From assembly GCF_018736105.1 (NCBI RefSeq), contig NZ_CP076135.1:4090001-4154000 (forward strand): a DNA stretch of 64,000 nt. The letters are read 5' to 3'. The translations under genes were made by a program, and so were the position numbers. The DNA is from Bradyrhizobium sediminis (GTDB taxonomy: Bacteria > Pseudomonadota > Alphaproteobacteria > Rhizobiales > Xanthobacteraceae). The notes below the pieces were generated by a model. It was not told the origin of the DNA and ran no database searches. It saw nothing but the letters and a program-made list of their open reading frames with translations. Numbering within the stretch: the first letter of the stretch is position 1; every line of letters starts with the position of its first letter. Positions 16,496 through 25,544 of the stretch are shown in pieces.

Positions 16496-16750
16496 AATTG
16501 TTCCTCCGTTCAAATTGGATGGCGATGTTGGTGCTTTTGGCTCGCCACAATCGGCGCCGCCCAATGCTCATGTTCCGCAGATCGCGATCAGATCCTGTCG
16601 CAAAAATTGCTCCTGATCTGAACCTAATCCCGGTTCCGCAGACCTAGTCTAAGAGGCATCCCGTCTCTATCCAATTCGCGACAGGGCTATCCAGAATATG
16701 AAATTTTTCACCGCCATCGGTGTTTACAGTCATATCGCCGGAGTATCTCC

Positions 16751-18286
16751 ATGAATGCATGCGCCCACGGAACTTCGAACTCGGCGCCGCTGCCGCGCGG
16801 CGTCCGCCGCGCGCTCGACGCCATGCGCGGAAATCCCGGGCGCGACTGGAGCGTGACCGAACTGGCCGGGGCGGCGGGCTTGTCCAGCCGTACGCTGCAG
16901 CGGCAATTCCGGCTGTTTCTCGGCAAGACGCCCCGCGCCGCTCTCCGCGACGTCCGATTCGAGCGCGCGCGCCGCGAACTGCTGCAGGGCCTGCCCGATG
17001 CCAAGGTGATGGATGTCGCCCTGCGCTGCGGCTTCCCGCATTTCGGGCGGTTTTCCGTCGACTATCGCCGCCAGTTCGGCGAAACGCCGTCGCAGACCTT
17101 GAAGCGGCAGGCTATCTTCAACGATGCGCTCTCGGCGATGCCTGCCTTTTTCATCTCCAGCCGCGACCGGCCCATGGTCGCGCTCGGCCCGATCGACGCC
17201 GCCCCGGAACACGGCGGCATCGCGCGCAGTATTGCCGATGAACTCACCACCGCGCTGAACCGGGCCGGCGCCGTCGTCACCCGGCAACCCGGCGCGGCGC
17301 GCTACCATCTCGTGGGCACGATCAGCGGATCGGATCGACAAACCCGCCTGACCCTCCGGCTGATCGATGCCGAAACCGGCTGTCATCTGACCGCGCATCG
17401 GTCCGATGGCCCGCTTGGAGACGACACCATCCCCGACGAGCATCTCGCCACCAAAATCGTGGCAGCGGTGCAACCATGCCTGCGCCTGGCGGAAATCGAT
17501 CGCGCCGGCCGCAAGGCGGACGCCGATCTCAGTCCGCACGACCTGGCGCTGCGGGCGATGCCCTTCGTTCTTTCGCTCAATGCCGAAGGCAACGCGTACG
17601 CGCTGGACTTGCTCGAACGGGCGATGAAACGCGACCCCGGCCATGCACTGGCGACCGCACTCGCGGCATGGGCATACGGGCAGCGCGTGGTCTATCACTT
17701 CGCCACGACTCCGACCGAAGACCGCGCGCGAAGCGCTGAACTGGCACGGAAGGCGCAAAGTCTTGGCGGGGACGCTACCGTGCTTGCCGTGCTGGGCAAC
17801 GCCCTCACCTTCCTGCACGACCTCGATGCCGCGAATCTGATGATCCGCAAGGCGCTCTCGATCGACGGCGGTTCCGCCTGGGCCTGGAGCCGCAGCGGAT
17901 GGATCGACGTTTACAACGGCGACGCGGACTCGGGGATCGAGCGGTTCAAGATAGCACTCGACCTCGCGCCCCATGACAGTCTCGCCTTCAACAGCATGGT
18001 TGGTATCGGCTGCGCCCATTTCGAGTCGGGCCGCTATTCGGAAGCCGCCCATTGGCAACAACGCGCGCTGGCCGAGCATCCGTCGGCGACCTGGATCCAC
18101 CGCACCATGTGCCCCGCTTACGTACTGATCGGAGATGAATCCGAAGCCCGCCGCAGCGTAACTGCGCTGCGGGAGGACTACCCGGAGCTGACCATCTCGG
18201 ACGTGCAACAAGGTCTGCCACCGCTGCCGCAATCCTATTGCGACCGGGTTTTCGATGCGCTGCACAGCGTCGGATTGCCACTCTAG
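16751..18286 (+). CDS. AraC-type regulator with TolB-like and TPR domains
   Basis: 511 residues. Residues about 15-115 are an AraC/XylS double helix-turn-helix: WSVTELAGAAGLSSRTLQRQ and VMDVALRCGFPHFGRFSVDY. Residues about 130-240 resemble the TolB-like N-terminal domain of CadC-type regulators (MVALGPIDAAPEHGGIARSI, then YHLVGTISGSDRQTRLTLRL). From about 280 to 490 there are tetratricopeptide-like helical pairs. In related proteins this sensor part is joined to an OmpR-type winged helix or a cyclase; an AraC DNA-binding head in its place is unusual. There is no membrane segment. ATG has GGAG 7 nt upstream. It may control the divergent methyltransferase. Confidence 0.82.
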   Translation: MNACAHGTSNSAPLPRGVRRALDAMRGNPGRDWSVTELAGAAGLSSRTLQRQFRLFLGKTPRAALRDVRFERARRELLQGLPDAKVMDVALRCGFPHFGRFSVDYRRQFGETPSQTLKRQAIFNDALSAMPAFFISSRDRPMVALGPIDAAPEHGGIARSIADELTTALNRAGAVVTRQPGAARYHLVGTISGSDRQTRLTLRLIDAETGCHLTAHRSDGPLGDDTIPDEHLATKIVAAVQPCLRLAEIDRAGRKADADLSPHDLALRAMPFVLSLNAEGNAYALDLLERAMKRDPGHALATALAAWAYGQRVVYHFATTPTEDRARSAELARKAQSLGGDATVLAVLGNALTFLHDLDAANLMIRKALSIDGGSAWAWSRSGWIDVYNGDADSGIERFKIALDLAPHDSLAFNSMVGIGCAHFESGRYSEAAHWQQRALAEHPSATWIHRTMCPAYVLIGDESEARRSVTALREDYPELTISDVQQGLPPLPQSYCDRVFDALHSVGLPL

Positions 18287-18317
18287 GCAGGATTCCCGGC
18301 GCGGCGTCCGGCGAGAT

Positions 18318-18449
18318 CTAGTCGACCAGCCTATCGATCGCAGCCGGCCCCTCGCCCTGCATTGCATTCAGTTTTTGCAGCGCCAGTATGTGTGCGAATG
18401 CGAAGACGACCATCAAGGCCGCCAGCACGAAGTAAAGCCGCCACGGCAT
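18318..18449 (-). CDS. 43-residue single-span membrane protein
   Basis: A short gene encoding MPWRLYFVLAALMVVFAFAH, then a hydrophilic tail of about 23 residues; residues 5-20 form one hydrophobic span. Support for it being real comes from its start: GGAG lies 10 nt before the ATG and overlaps the TGA of the preceding small gene, so the two are translationally coupled. No family is recognised. It could be a small membrane regulator. It converges with the AraC-TPR gene. Confidence 0.55.
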   Translation of the reverse strand: MPWRLYFVLAALMVVFAFAHILALQKLNAMQGEGPAAIDRLVD

Positions 18450-18456
18450 CGCGTTA

Positions 18457-18738
18457 TCACTCCACGAAATCGGCTGCCCGCGTCTGAGGCCCCTTGCGAT
18501 CGGCACAATGATCGTCGTGGATGAGATGCCGATGCTGAGCGATCAAGCGCGCCGCCAACCGGCTCCGCGAGTCATGAAGCGCCCTGATCAGGCCTGTCCA
18601 TATGCCGCTCATGTGTAATCCGGCGACGCGTCCGAAACTGCGCAGCCGGAAATGGATTCGCCGCTTCCGCCAGCTCCGTCGCGTGGCGACCACCGTCGGC
18701 TCGAATGACCGTGTTGCTTCATTGCTGTATGCGCGCAT
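18457..18738 (-). CDS. 93-residue basic protein of unknown function
   Basis: A 93-residue, arginine- and histidine-rich protein. The ATG has GAGG 7 nt upstream, and the stop overlaps the ribosome site of the 43-residue membrane protein, which suggests a two-gene operon. The C-terminal part LIRALHDSRSRLAARLIAQH, followed by RHLIHDD, looks like the short helical motif common in small DUF1127-like or related rhizobial proteins, but the match is by eye only. No catalytic or membrane feature is seen. Confidence 0.5.
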   Translation of the reverse strand: MRAYSNEATRSFEPTVVATRRSWRKRRIHFRLRSFGRVAGLHMSGIWTGLIRALHDSRSRLAARLIAQHRHLIHDDHCADRKGPQTRAADFVE

Positions 18739-19056
18739 CGGCCTGCCTCGCTTGCTATGTTGCGTATCGCGCGAACATAGAATTCGAGCGACTTACCGTC
18801 GTCATTCGGTCAGACGACGGGTGATGATAATTTCTTGAACGGATCCCAATATCCTCCGATCGGAGGAGGCCGTCATCGCATGGTGAATCCCGCTTCCACA
18901 CCGACACGTTAATTTGAAGCGTCGCCTAGCCGTTTCGCGCCACGCAATGACGTGCCCGGCTTGACCTGCCACGGAAATGCCACTGAATCGTAATGTCTCG
19001 GCGGCGGGACGCGACCGTCATTTCCTTCCACGTCATTTTCCCTGGGACTACTAATA
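18739..19056. other. Gene-free stretch with a 16-bp palindrome
   Basis: 318 bp between the divergent small-protein operon and the LuxR-type regulator. TCCTCCGATCGGAGGA at 18852-18867 is a perfect palindrome with no T-run, so an operator or a small structured leader is likelier than a terminator. Promoters for both directions must lie here but I cannot place them with confidence. Confidence 0.5.
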
Positions 19057-20187
19057 ATGGATGATAGAAAGCAGCTTTCCGCACTGATCGGCGATATCTA
19101 TGACGCCGTATTCGACCCCGACCTACGAACCGATGTTCTCGACAGAATTGCCGGCTTTACCGGTGGCCATTCGGGCAGTCTCCTTTCGAAGCATGCCCTG
19201 AACGATTCCGAGAACCTCTACTGTTACATCGGGAATGATCCCGAGACCCTGCAGGCCTATTCGGAGAGCTATCCTAAGCTCGATTCGACGGCGGATCCGG
19301 GGTCCGTCGGCGTCGATCAGATCGTGAGCGCTGTAGATCTCGTACCCTATGACGAATTTCGCCGGGGCCGCTTCTATCGCGAGTGGGCGCAGCCGCATGG
19401 CTGGGGCGACATTGCGAGCGCGGTGATCGAGAGATCGGCGACGAGTTGCACGTTCCTCAGCGTTGCGCGGCAGGAGACGAGCGGCTTGGTCGATGACCAA
19501 ATGCGCCATCGCATGGCGCTCGTCATTCCCCACGTGCGTCGTGCGCTGCTGATCGGCAAGACCATCCATCACAAGGAAGCCGAGGCGATATGCTTTACGG
19601 ATGTCTTCGATGGGCTGAGTGCCGGCATGGTCCTGGTCGACGCCAGCGGCCGCATTGTCCATGCCAACTCCGTCGGCGGCGCCCTTCTTGAAGCCGCCGA
19701 TTTCCTCCGCAAAGGCGCCTGCGGACGGCTTGTCGCCGGCGACGCGGCGACCAACGCAGCCTTGCGCGATATCCTCGTCGCCGCGAGCGCGGGTGACACC
19801 GTTCTCGGCGTCAAGGGGACAGCGCTGCCGTTGACCGCGCATAATGGCGAACGCTACATCGCCCATGTGTTGCCGCTGACCTCCGGTGCACGGCGCGGCG
19901 TCGGCCTTGGCTTCAATGCGGTCGCCGCATTGTTCGTCCGAAAGGCCGCTCTCGAGTCCTCGCCTGCCGAGGTCATCGGCGAGATGTACAAGCTGACGCC
20001 TGCCGAGCTGCGCGTCCTGCTTGCCATCGTCGATATCGGCGGCGTTCCGGAGGTGGCTGCGTCTCTCGGCGTTGCCGCTACCACCGTCAAGACCCACCTC
20101 AGCCGGTTGTTCGAAAAGACCGGCGTCGGCCGCCAGGCCGATCTGGTCAAGCTCGTTGCAGGCTTCTCCACGCCGCTGGCGAACTGA
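19057..20187 (+). CDS. LuxR-family transcriptional regulator with PAS-like sensor
   Basis: 376 residues. The C-terminal LuxR helix-turn-helix is clear: LTPAELRVLLAIVDIGGVPE, then VAASLGVAATTVKTHLSRLF and EKTGVGRQADLVKLVA. The central part GMVLVDASGRIVHANSVGG is a PAS-like segment, and the N-terminal 150 residues are of the type found in rhizobial helix-turn-helix regulators with no defined ligand. There is no LuxI homologue in view and no acyl-homoserine-lactone domain signature. The ribosome site before the ATG is weak. It reads towards a small exported peptide gene, and its target is unknown. Confidence 0.88.
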   Translation: MDDRKQLSALIGDIYDAVFDPDLRTDVLDRIAGFTGGHSGSLLSKHALNDSENLYCYIGNDPETLQAYSESYPKLDSTADPGSVGVDQIVSAVDLVPYDEFRRGRFYREWAQPHGWGDIASAVIERSATSCTFLSVARQETSGLVDDQMRHRMALVIPHVRRALLIGKTIHHKEAEAICFTDVFDGLSAGMVLVDASGRIVHANSVGGALLEAADFLRKGACGRLVAGDAATNAALRDILVAASAGDTVLGVKGTALPLTAHNGERYIAHVLPLTSGARRGVGLGFNAVAALFVRKAALESSPAEVIGEMYKLTPAELRVLLAIVDIGGVPEVAASLGVAATTVKTHLSRLFEKTGVGRQADLVKLVAGFSTPLAN

Positions 20188-20347
20188 CCCCTCTCCTTCC
20201 GGACACTTGCTTGACACGGCGGCTGCCTGCCGCCGTGTCAACCTCGCTCGCGGATCAAAATATTGTAATCGGACTTCGTCCGAATGGGGGAGGACGACGA
20301 GCCGATCGAAACCTATCTGTGGCTCCGCTATTCCAGAGGAGCGAATC

Positions 20348-20494
20348 GTGCTGAAGCGAATCCTACTGATATGCGCCATCGCCGGCATCGCCCTGGCACA
20401 TGGCGTCGTATTGTATAAAATTGATACTGGCGTCCGCTCGGCCGACGCAGCTCAGGTGATGGCCTCGCAATCCCGCAGGGCGGCCTACTGGTGA
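20348..20494 (+). CDS. 48-residue membrane-anchored or exported peptide
   Basis: The product starts LKRILLICAIAGIALAHGVV after the initiator, a lysine-arginine pair followed by a 17-residue hydrophobic run, so it is a signal peptide or single membrane span. A soluble tail of about 28 residues ending RRAAYW follows. The GTG start has AGAGGAG 6 nt upstream, which is the strongest evidence that it is expressed. It lies 160 bp after the LuxR-type gene and converges with the RTX gene. No family is recognised. Confidence 0.6.
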   Translation: MLKRILLICAIAGIALAHGVVLYKIDTGVRSADAAQVMASQSRRAAYW

Positions 20495-20524
20495 AGCCAA
20501 GTCAATCTCAGCACCCAGGAAAAC

Positions 20525-20548
20525 GCTGCCGCCCCTTGAGGCGGCAGC
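20525..20548 (-). terminator. Terminator hairpin after the RTX gene
   Basis: Stem GCTGCCGCC (20525-20533) and GGCGGCAGC (20540-20548), loop CCTTGA. Read on the minus strand the stem is followed by GTTTTCC, which suits the RTX gene ending at 20573. It may also stop the convergent small-peptide transcript. Confidence 0.6.
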
Positions 20549-20572
20549 AGCGAAACCTTTTCGGGCCACGGA

Positions 20573-23500
20573 TCACGAAAACATGAAGTCGTTGGCATGA
20601 AGGGCGGCAAGCGAGACGTTCTGCAACGTCGCGATGATGCCGGTTCCATCCGAAATGACGACATCCGCCCCTGACTGCGCGATATGACCATCCGCAAGAG
20701 CTTGATCGAACGTATGATCCGAAAAGCCGGCGAGCCCGATCACGTCACCCGACGCGCTTGAGCCGTGGACCTGGAAATCTTGGATCACATCCTGGCCGCT
20801 CGTGCCGAAATTGAACACGAACGTGTCATTTCCGTTGCCGCCAACCAGGGCATCGTTGCCGTTGCCGCCCGTGATCGTATCGTTGCCGTCACCGCCGCTG
20901 AGCGCCAGCGCCATCGCCCCGGAGGGCACCGCAGAGGCATCGATGGTGTCGTTGCCCGCGCCGCCGTTGACCGTCAGAAGGTCTCCCGCCTCCCCGTGGT
21001 CGACGGTCACCTGCGCAGGCAACCCGCTGACGGTGATCAAGGAGCCGGCAGCTGTCAGATTGACGTAATCGTTGCCTGCCGTGCCATTGATCGTGACGGT
21101 GTCCTCCTGGCCGTCGCCGCTGCCGGTAAACGACGCCGCAAGATCGATCGCCACCTGCCTCACGCCGGTACCGGAGAGGTCATTGACCGCAACGTGATCC
21201 GCCCCGCCCAAAGTCGAGAGCTCGATGCGCTCGACGCTCGTGAGGTGCATGGTGACGGCGCCAACGTCCCGGGTAAGCGTCGCTTGCCCACCGTTTGCAG
21301 AAATGCTGATGTTTTCGCCGATATTCGAGCCGTTGAACGCCAGCGTATCGACGCCGCGCTGGCCATCGACGACGTCACTGCCGTCACCCGGCTTCCAGGT
21401 GAACAGATCGTTGCCGTCGCCCAGCGCCGCCACATCGTTGCCGATGCCACCATTGACGCTGTCATTGCCGCGGCTTCCCAGGATGACGTCGTTACCGGTA
21501 CCGCCATTGAGAGCGAGGCCGATCTGATTGGTCGGCAGGCTGCTGGCGTCAATCACGTCATCGCCTGCACCGCCCGACACCGTCAGCCGGTCGAGCACGC
21601 CCTCGGCGTGCGCGATGGTCACGGTCTCGGCAAGCCCGCTCACCCTGATGGCGCCACCGCTGCGATCGACGGTGATGAAATCACCTCCGGCGGTTCCGTT
21701 GATGATCACCTGATCGGACTGACCGTCGCCATAGGATGTACCGGTCGCGGCCAGATCGATCGCAACCTGTGTGATGCCGGTGCCGGTGAGGTCATTGACC
21801 ACGATGTTATCGGGACCGTCAGAGGCCGCGATCTGGACACGCTCGATGCCGTTGATATCCATCGTGACATTGCCGACGTCGCGGAACAATCTCGCCCGGC
21901 CGCCATTGGCCGAGATGTCGATATTCTCGCTGGCGCTCGAGCCGTTGAAAACCAGCGTATCGACACCCGCCTGGCCTTCGACAATGTCGCTGCCATCGCC
22001 GGAATTCCAGACAAAGCGGTCGTCGCCGGCGCCGAGCAGCACCAGGTCGGCCCCCGTTCCGCCGGTGACAACGTCATTGCCGTCGCCGCCGCTCAACACG
22101 TCGTCACCGGCGCTGCCGATGATGTTGTCGTTGCCCGCGCCGCCGTCGATCGTGAGGTTGATCTGGCCGGCAAGCGCGGAAGCGTCGATGCTGTCATTGC
22201 CATCGAGACCACTGATGAGGAGCGAGTCGTCGGCGCCTTCGGCATGATCGATGGTCACCTCTGCCTGCAACCCGCTGACGGTGACCATGCTGCCGGTAGC
22301 TGCAATGCTGATGCGGTTATTGCCTGCCGTAGCATTAACGATCACGTTGTCCGCCTGAGCGTCACCGGCGCCGCCGGTCGCCGCGAGGTCGATGGCGACC
22401 TGCCTGACGCCCGTACCGGAGAGATCATTGACCGTGATGGTGTCGGCGCCGCCCAGGGCCGCTAGCTGAATCCGCTCGACCCCGTTGAGGTCCATGGTGA
22501 CCGCGCCGACATCGCGGAACAGCCTTGCATGGCCGCCATTGGCCGAGATATCGACATGCTCGCCGGCATTGGAGCCGATGAACACCAGCATATCGAAGCC
22601 TGCCTGGCCCTCGACGATATCGCTGCCGTCACCCGGATTCCAGACGAACAGGTCATTACCGCTACCGAGCAACGCCACGTCGTTGCCGCGGCCACCCGTG
22701 ACGGTATCGTCGCCATCGCCGCCGATCAGCCTGTCGCTGCCGTCACCGCCGGTGATCCTGTCGTTGCCTGCACCGCCATCGATCGTCCGGCTGGTGAGCG
22801 TCGCCAGTCCGTTACCGGCGACAATGACGTCATCGCCGCCGCCGGCGCTGATCGCGATGTTCTCGACGCCATTGATGTCCATCGTGACATTGCCGACATC
22901 CTGCGTCAGCAGCACGCGCTGGCCATTGGCCGAGACCGCAATGACCTCGTTGGCGCTCGAGCCGTCGAAGGCGAGCGTATCGATACCAGTCTGGCCCTCG
23001 ACGACGTCGCTGCCGTCTCCGGAATTCCAGGCATACCGGTCGTCGCCGGCGCCGAGCAACGCCACGTCGTTGCCCGCTCCACCGGCGATGATGTCATTGC
23101 CATCGCCGCCCTCGATGAAGTCGCTGCCGCCGCCGGCCTGGATCGTATCGTTGCCGGAGCCCCCCTGGAGGAAATCGCTGCCGGAGCCGGTCCGGATGAG
23201 GTCATTGCCGGCACCGCCATCGGCCACATCGTTTCCACCACCTCCGATGATAAAATCATCGCCATCATTGCCCGAGAAGTGGTCGCCGCCGGTACCGCCG
23301 ATCAGAATATCGTTGCCGTCGCCACCGAGCAGGATATCTCCGCCATCACTGGCGTGGATCGTATCGTTACCAGCGCCGCCATTGATCGTGAGCCTGATCT
23401 GACCGGCAACGAGCGCCGAAGCGTTGATGGTGTCGTTGCCATCGAGACCATTGACGACGAGCGAATCATCGGCGCCCTCCGCATGATCGATGATCACCTG

Positions 23501-24160
23501 CGCGGACAGCCCCCTGACGGTGACGGATGCGCCGCTGCTGGCGATATTGATGCGATTGTCGCCCGAAGTCCCGTTAACGACCACGGTATCCGCCTGGCCG
23601 TCGCCATTGCCGGTGCCCGCGGCTGCCAGGTCGACAGCGACCTGCCTGACGCTGGTACCGGAGAGATCGTTGACCGTGACGGTGTCGGCGCCGCCCGAAG
23701 CCGCAATCTGGATGCGCTCGACGCTGTTGAGGTCCATCGTAACGGTCCCGACGTCTCGAAAAAGCGTCGCGCGGCCGCCACTGGCCGAGATATCGATACG
23801 TTCGCCGACATTGGAGCCGTTGAACTGCAACGTGTCGGTGCCCGCCCCGCCCTCGACCACGTCGCTGCCGTCGCCCGGATTCCAGACGAACAGGTCGTTG
23901 CCGTTGCCGAGCAGCGCTGTGTCATTGCCGCGACCACCCGTAACGGTGTCATTGCCATTGCCGCCGATCAGCAAATCGTTGCCGTCGCCACCGAGCAAGA
24001 CGTCATTGCCGCTGCCACCGTCGATGATGTCGTTGCCGGCGCCGCCGTCGATAGAGTCCGCGGCGTTCGACGGACGAACCCCGCCGCTTGCCGGGACCGT
24101 CGATGAAACGAAGGACGGAATGATGATTTCGTCGGCGCTGGTTCCGATGAAATTGGCCAT
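20573..24160 (-). CDS. Large RTX calcium-binding repeat protein (type I secretion substrate)
   Basis: 1195 residues, almost all built of GGxGxDxx nonapeptide repeats, which form calcium-binding beta-rolls after secretion. Between the repeat blocks a larger module recurs: xFxWNxGDGSDxVEG followed by RDVGxVTMDLxxVExI and, in the full form, NDLSGTGVRQVAIDLA. I count four full copies and one short one. There is no signal peptide; the C-terminal stretch NVSLAALHANDFMFS is the type of tail recognised by type I exporters. No ABC exporter or membrane fusion gene is nearby. ATG at 24160 has GAGGA 8 nt upstream. It is likely a surface or secreted adhesin-like protein; no enzyme domain is seen. Confidence 0.88.
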   Translation of the reverse strand: MANFIGTSADEIIIPSFVSSTVPASGGVRPSNAADSIDGGAGNDIIDGGSGNDVLLGGDGNDLLIGGNGNDTVTGGRGNDTALLGNGNDLFVWNPGDGSDVVEGGAGTDTLQFNGSNVGERIDISASGGRATLFRDVGTVTMDLNSVERIQIAASGGADTVTVNDLSGTSVRQVAVDLAAAGTGNGDGQADTVVVNGTSGDNRINIASSGASVTVRGLSAQVIIDHAEGADDSLVVNGLDGNDTINASALVAGQIRLTINGGAGNDTIHASDGGDILLGGDGNDILIGGTGGDHFSGNDGDDFIIGGGGNDVADGGAGNDLIRTGSGSDFLQGGSGNDTIQAGGGSDFIEGGDGNDIIAGGAGNDVALLGAGDDRYAWNSGDGSDVVEGQTGIDTLAFDGSSANEVIAVSANGQRVLLTQDVGNVTMDINGVENIAISAGGGDDVIVAGNGLATLTSRTIDGGAGNDRITGGDGSDRLIGGDGDDTVTGGRGNDVALLGSGNDLFVWNPGDGSDIVEGQAGFDMLVFIGSNAGEHVDISANGGHARLFRDVGAVTMDLNGVERIQLAALGGADTITVNDLSGTGVRQVAIDLAATGGAGDAQADNVIVNATAGNNRISIAATGSMVTVSGLQAEVTIDHAEGADDSLLISGLDGNDSIDASALAGQINLTIDGGAGNDNIIGSAGDDVLSGGDGNDVVTGGTGADLVLLGAGDDRFVWNSGDGSDIVEGQAGVDTLVFNGSSASENIDISANGGRARLFRDVGNVTMDINGIERVQIAASDGPDNIVVNDLTGTGITQVAIDLAATGTSYGDGQSDQVIINGTAGGDFITVDRSGGAIRVSGLAETVTIAHAEGVLDRLTVSGGAGDDVIDASSLPTNQIGLALNGGTGNDVILGSRGNDSVNGGIGNDVAALGDGNDLFTWKPGDGSDVVDGQRGVDTLAFNGSNIGENISISANGGQATLTRDVGAVTMHLTSVERIELSTLGGADHVAVNDLSGTGVRQVAIDLAASFTGSGDGQEDTVTINGTAGNDYVNLTAAGSLITVSGLPAQVTVDHGEAGDLLTVNGGAGNDTIDASAVPSGAMALALSGGDGNDTITGGNGNDALVGGNGNDTFVFNFGTSGQDVIQDFQVHGSSASGDVIGLAGFSDHTFDQALADGHIAQSGADVVISDGTGIIATLQNVSLAALHANDFMFS
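20810..24060. repeat. Internal tandem module array within the RTX gene
   Basis: The DNA repeats with the protein. Copies of the motif encoding (D/N)GDGSD-VEG lie near 21385, 22000, 22630, 23015 and 23870. The first, second, third and fifth of these belong to full modules and the fourth (near 23015) to a shortened one. Spacing is about 610-860 bp between full modules. Such arrays can gain or lose modules by recombination. Confidence 0.75.
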
Positions 24161-24509
24161 AATATTGATCCTCACAATTCAGTTGCGCGTGCAGATGTGC
24201 ACCTCGCGAACTCTGAAATTGCGGTGGATGTGCCGGCGGCGCGTCGTGCGATTGGAGGAAAGCATCATCATCAACTTGTGATGCGGAGACGCGATCAGGT
24301 TTGCGTTTTCGTTACCGCTTTGCCGACGTCCGGTTATTCCAGCAGCGTTGCATCACATTGCCGTGTGTGTGTTCGACGCGAGACAATCAGCGTACCGCCC
24401 ATCCTTCATTCGCATGACGCCATCGTCGGCCGAAACATTCATACAGGCCGTCCTGATGAACGCGAGCCTTGACCATCCAGCCATCGACACGCCCAAACCC
24501 GGAGAATTT
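24161..24509. other. Divergent promoter gap, no gene seen
   Basis: 349 bp between the RTX gene and the exported hydrolase gene, both transcribed outwards. It is less GC-rich than its surroundings. Open frames here lack a ribosome site and any family resemblance. I can place no operator or hairpin with confidence. Confidence 0.5.
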
Positions 24510-25499
24510 ATGTCCCGATTGTTTTCAAGCGTTTCCGCCGCAGCGTGTCTCGGACTGCTGCTTTACGGATTGGCGCAAGCGGCCACGCCAACCGCCCCTT
24601 CCCCAAAAGGACCGCCGCCGGTCTTCTATCGCTCCGTCAAGGTCGACGGCCTGGACATCTTCTACCGCGAGGCCGGAGCGCCGGACAAACCGACGCTCCT
24701 GCTGCTGCACGGCTTTCCCTCGTCCTCTCGGATGTTCGATCCGCTGCTGGCGCGGCTTTCCGGCAAGTTCCACCTGCTGGCTCCCGACTATCCGGGCTTC
24801 GGCCATAGCGATGCCCCGGATCCCAAGGCGTTCGCCTATACTTTTGATCATGTCGCGGAAGTGATGCAGCACTTTACCGAAACGGTCGGAGCCAGCCGCT
24901 ACGTACTCTATATGCAGGATTACGGTGGCCCCGTCGGATTCCGGCTCGCGATCGCGCATCCCGAGCGCGTGCAGGGCATCGTCATCCAGAACGCCGTCGC
25001 CCATGACGACGGCCTCGGTCCGCGCTGGAACAGGATGCGGGAATTCTGGGCAGACCGCGCGGCGAACGAGGCAGGCTTCAAACAGGGCCTGACATCGCTG
25101 GCGGGAGCGCAGCGCAGGCATCTCGGCTCCAGCCCCAACGTGGCCAATTACGATCCGGACCTGTGGTCTGACGAATTCGCCTTTCTGAACAGGCCTGGCG
25201 AGAGCGACATCCAGATCGATCTGTTCTTCGACTACCGGACCAATGTCGCCAGCTATCCGGCGTGGCAGGCCTGGCTCGGCCAGACGAAACCGCCGACACT
25301 GGTGGTCTGGGGGCGATACGATCAGTCTTTTGAGACCGCGGAAGCGCATGCCTACAAGCGCGAGATTCCCGGCGCCGAGGTTCACATCATCGACGCCGGC
25401 CACTTTGCGCTCGACGAGAAGCCCGACGAGGTGGCGGCGCTCATCACCCGGTTCATGTCAAAGCTTTCAAACGCAAAGGCCCGCGATCGGCATCCTTGA
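24510..25499 (+). CDS. Exported alpha/beta hydrolase, epoxide hydrolase/haloalkane dehalogenase-like
   Basis: 329 residues. The first about 27 residues (SRLFSSVSAAACLGLLLYG, then LAQAA) form a signal peptide. The nucleophile elbow is MQDYGGPVGFRLA, an aspartate nucleophile as in epoxide hydrolases and haloalkane dehalogenases, not the serine of esterases. HGFPSSSRMF gives the HGxP oxyanion motif, and DAGHFALDEKPDEV the catalytic histidine. It would act in the periplasm on an epoxide or halogenated compound. ATG 24510 has CGGAG upstream and sits at the signal peptide, whereas upstream in-frame ATGs do not. It converges on the carboxylase gene, with 45 bp between them. Confidence 0.85.
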   Translation: MSRLFSSVSAAACLGLLLYGLAQAATPTAPSPKGPPPVFYRSVKVDGLDIFYREAGAPDKPTLLLLHGFPSSSRMFDPLLARLSGKFHLLAPDYPGFGHSDAPDPKAFAYTFDHVAEVMQHFTETVGASRYVLYMQDYGGPVGFRLAIAHPERVQGIVIQNAVAHDDGLGPRWNRMREFWADRAANEAGFKQGLTSLAGAQRRHLGSSPNVANYDPDLWSDEFAFLNRPGESDIQIDLFFDYRTNVASYPAWQAWLGQTKPPTLVVWGRYDQSFETAEAHAYKREIPGAEVHIIDAGHFALDEKPDEVAALITRFMSKLSNAKARDRHP

Positions 25500-25544
25500 A
25501 GGGCGGCACAACCCCGGGCACGGATCGGCTCTGCTTTCGCGATC

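Noticed and set aside
14663..16621. 652-codon plus-strand frame over the hydrolase and methyltransferase genes
   Set aside because: It spans two real genes and their gap in antisense, a typical artefact of high GC in the third codon position.
20810..24060. Regular repeats that might suggest a CRISPR array
   Set aside because: The repeats are coding, diverged and of variable length, with no constant repeat-spacer pattern.
20765..24106. Two long plus-strand frames (566 and 525 codons) opposite the RTX gene
   Set aside because: They repeat with the RTX modules. The Gly/Asp repeat code read backwards stays open; no ribosome site or domain.
24197..24472. 91-codon plus-strand frame in the gap before the exported hydrolase
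   Set aside because: No ribosome site, no hydrophobic or domain pattern, and it overlaps the likely promoter region.
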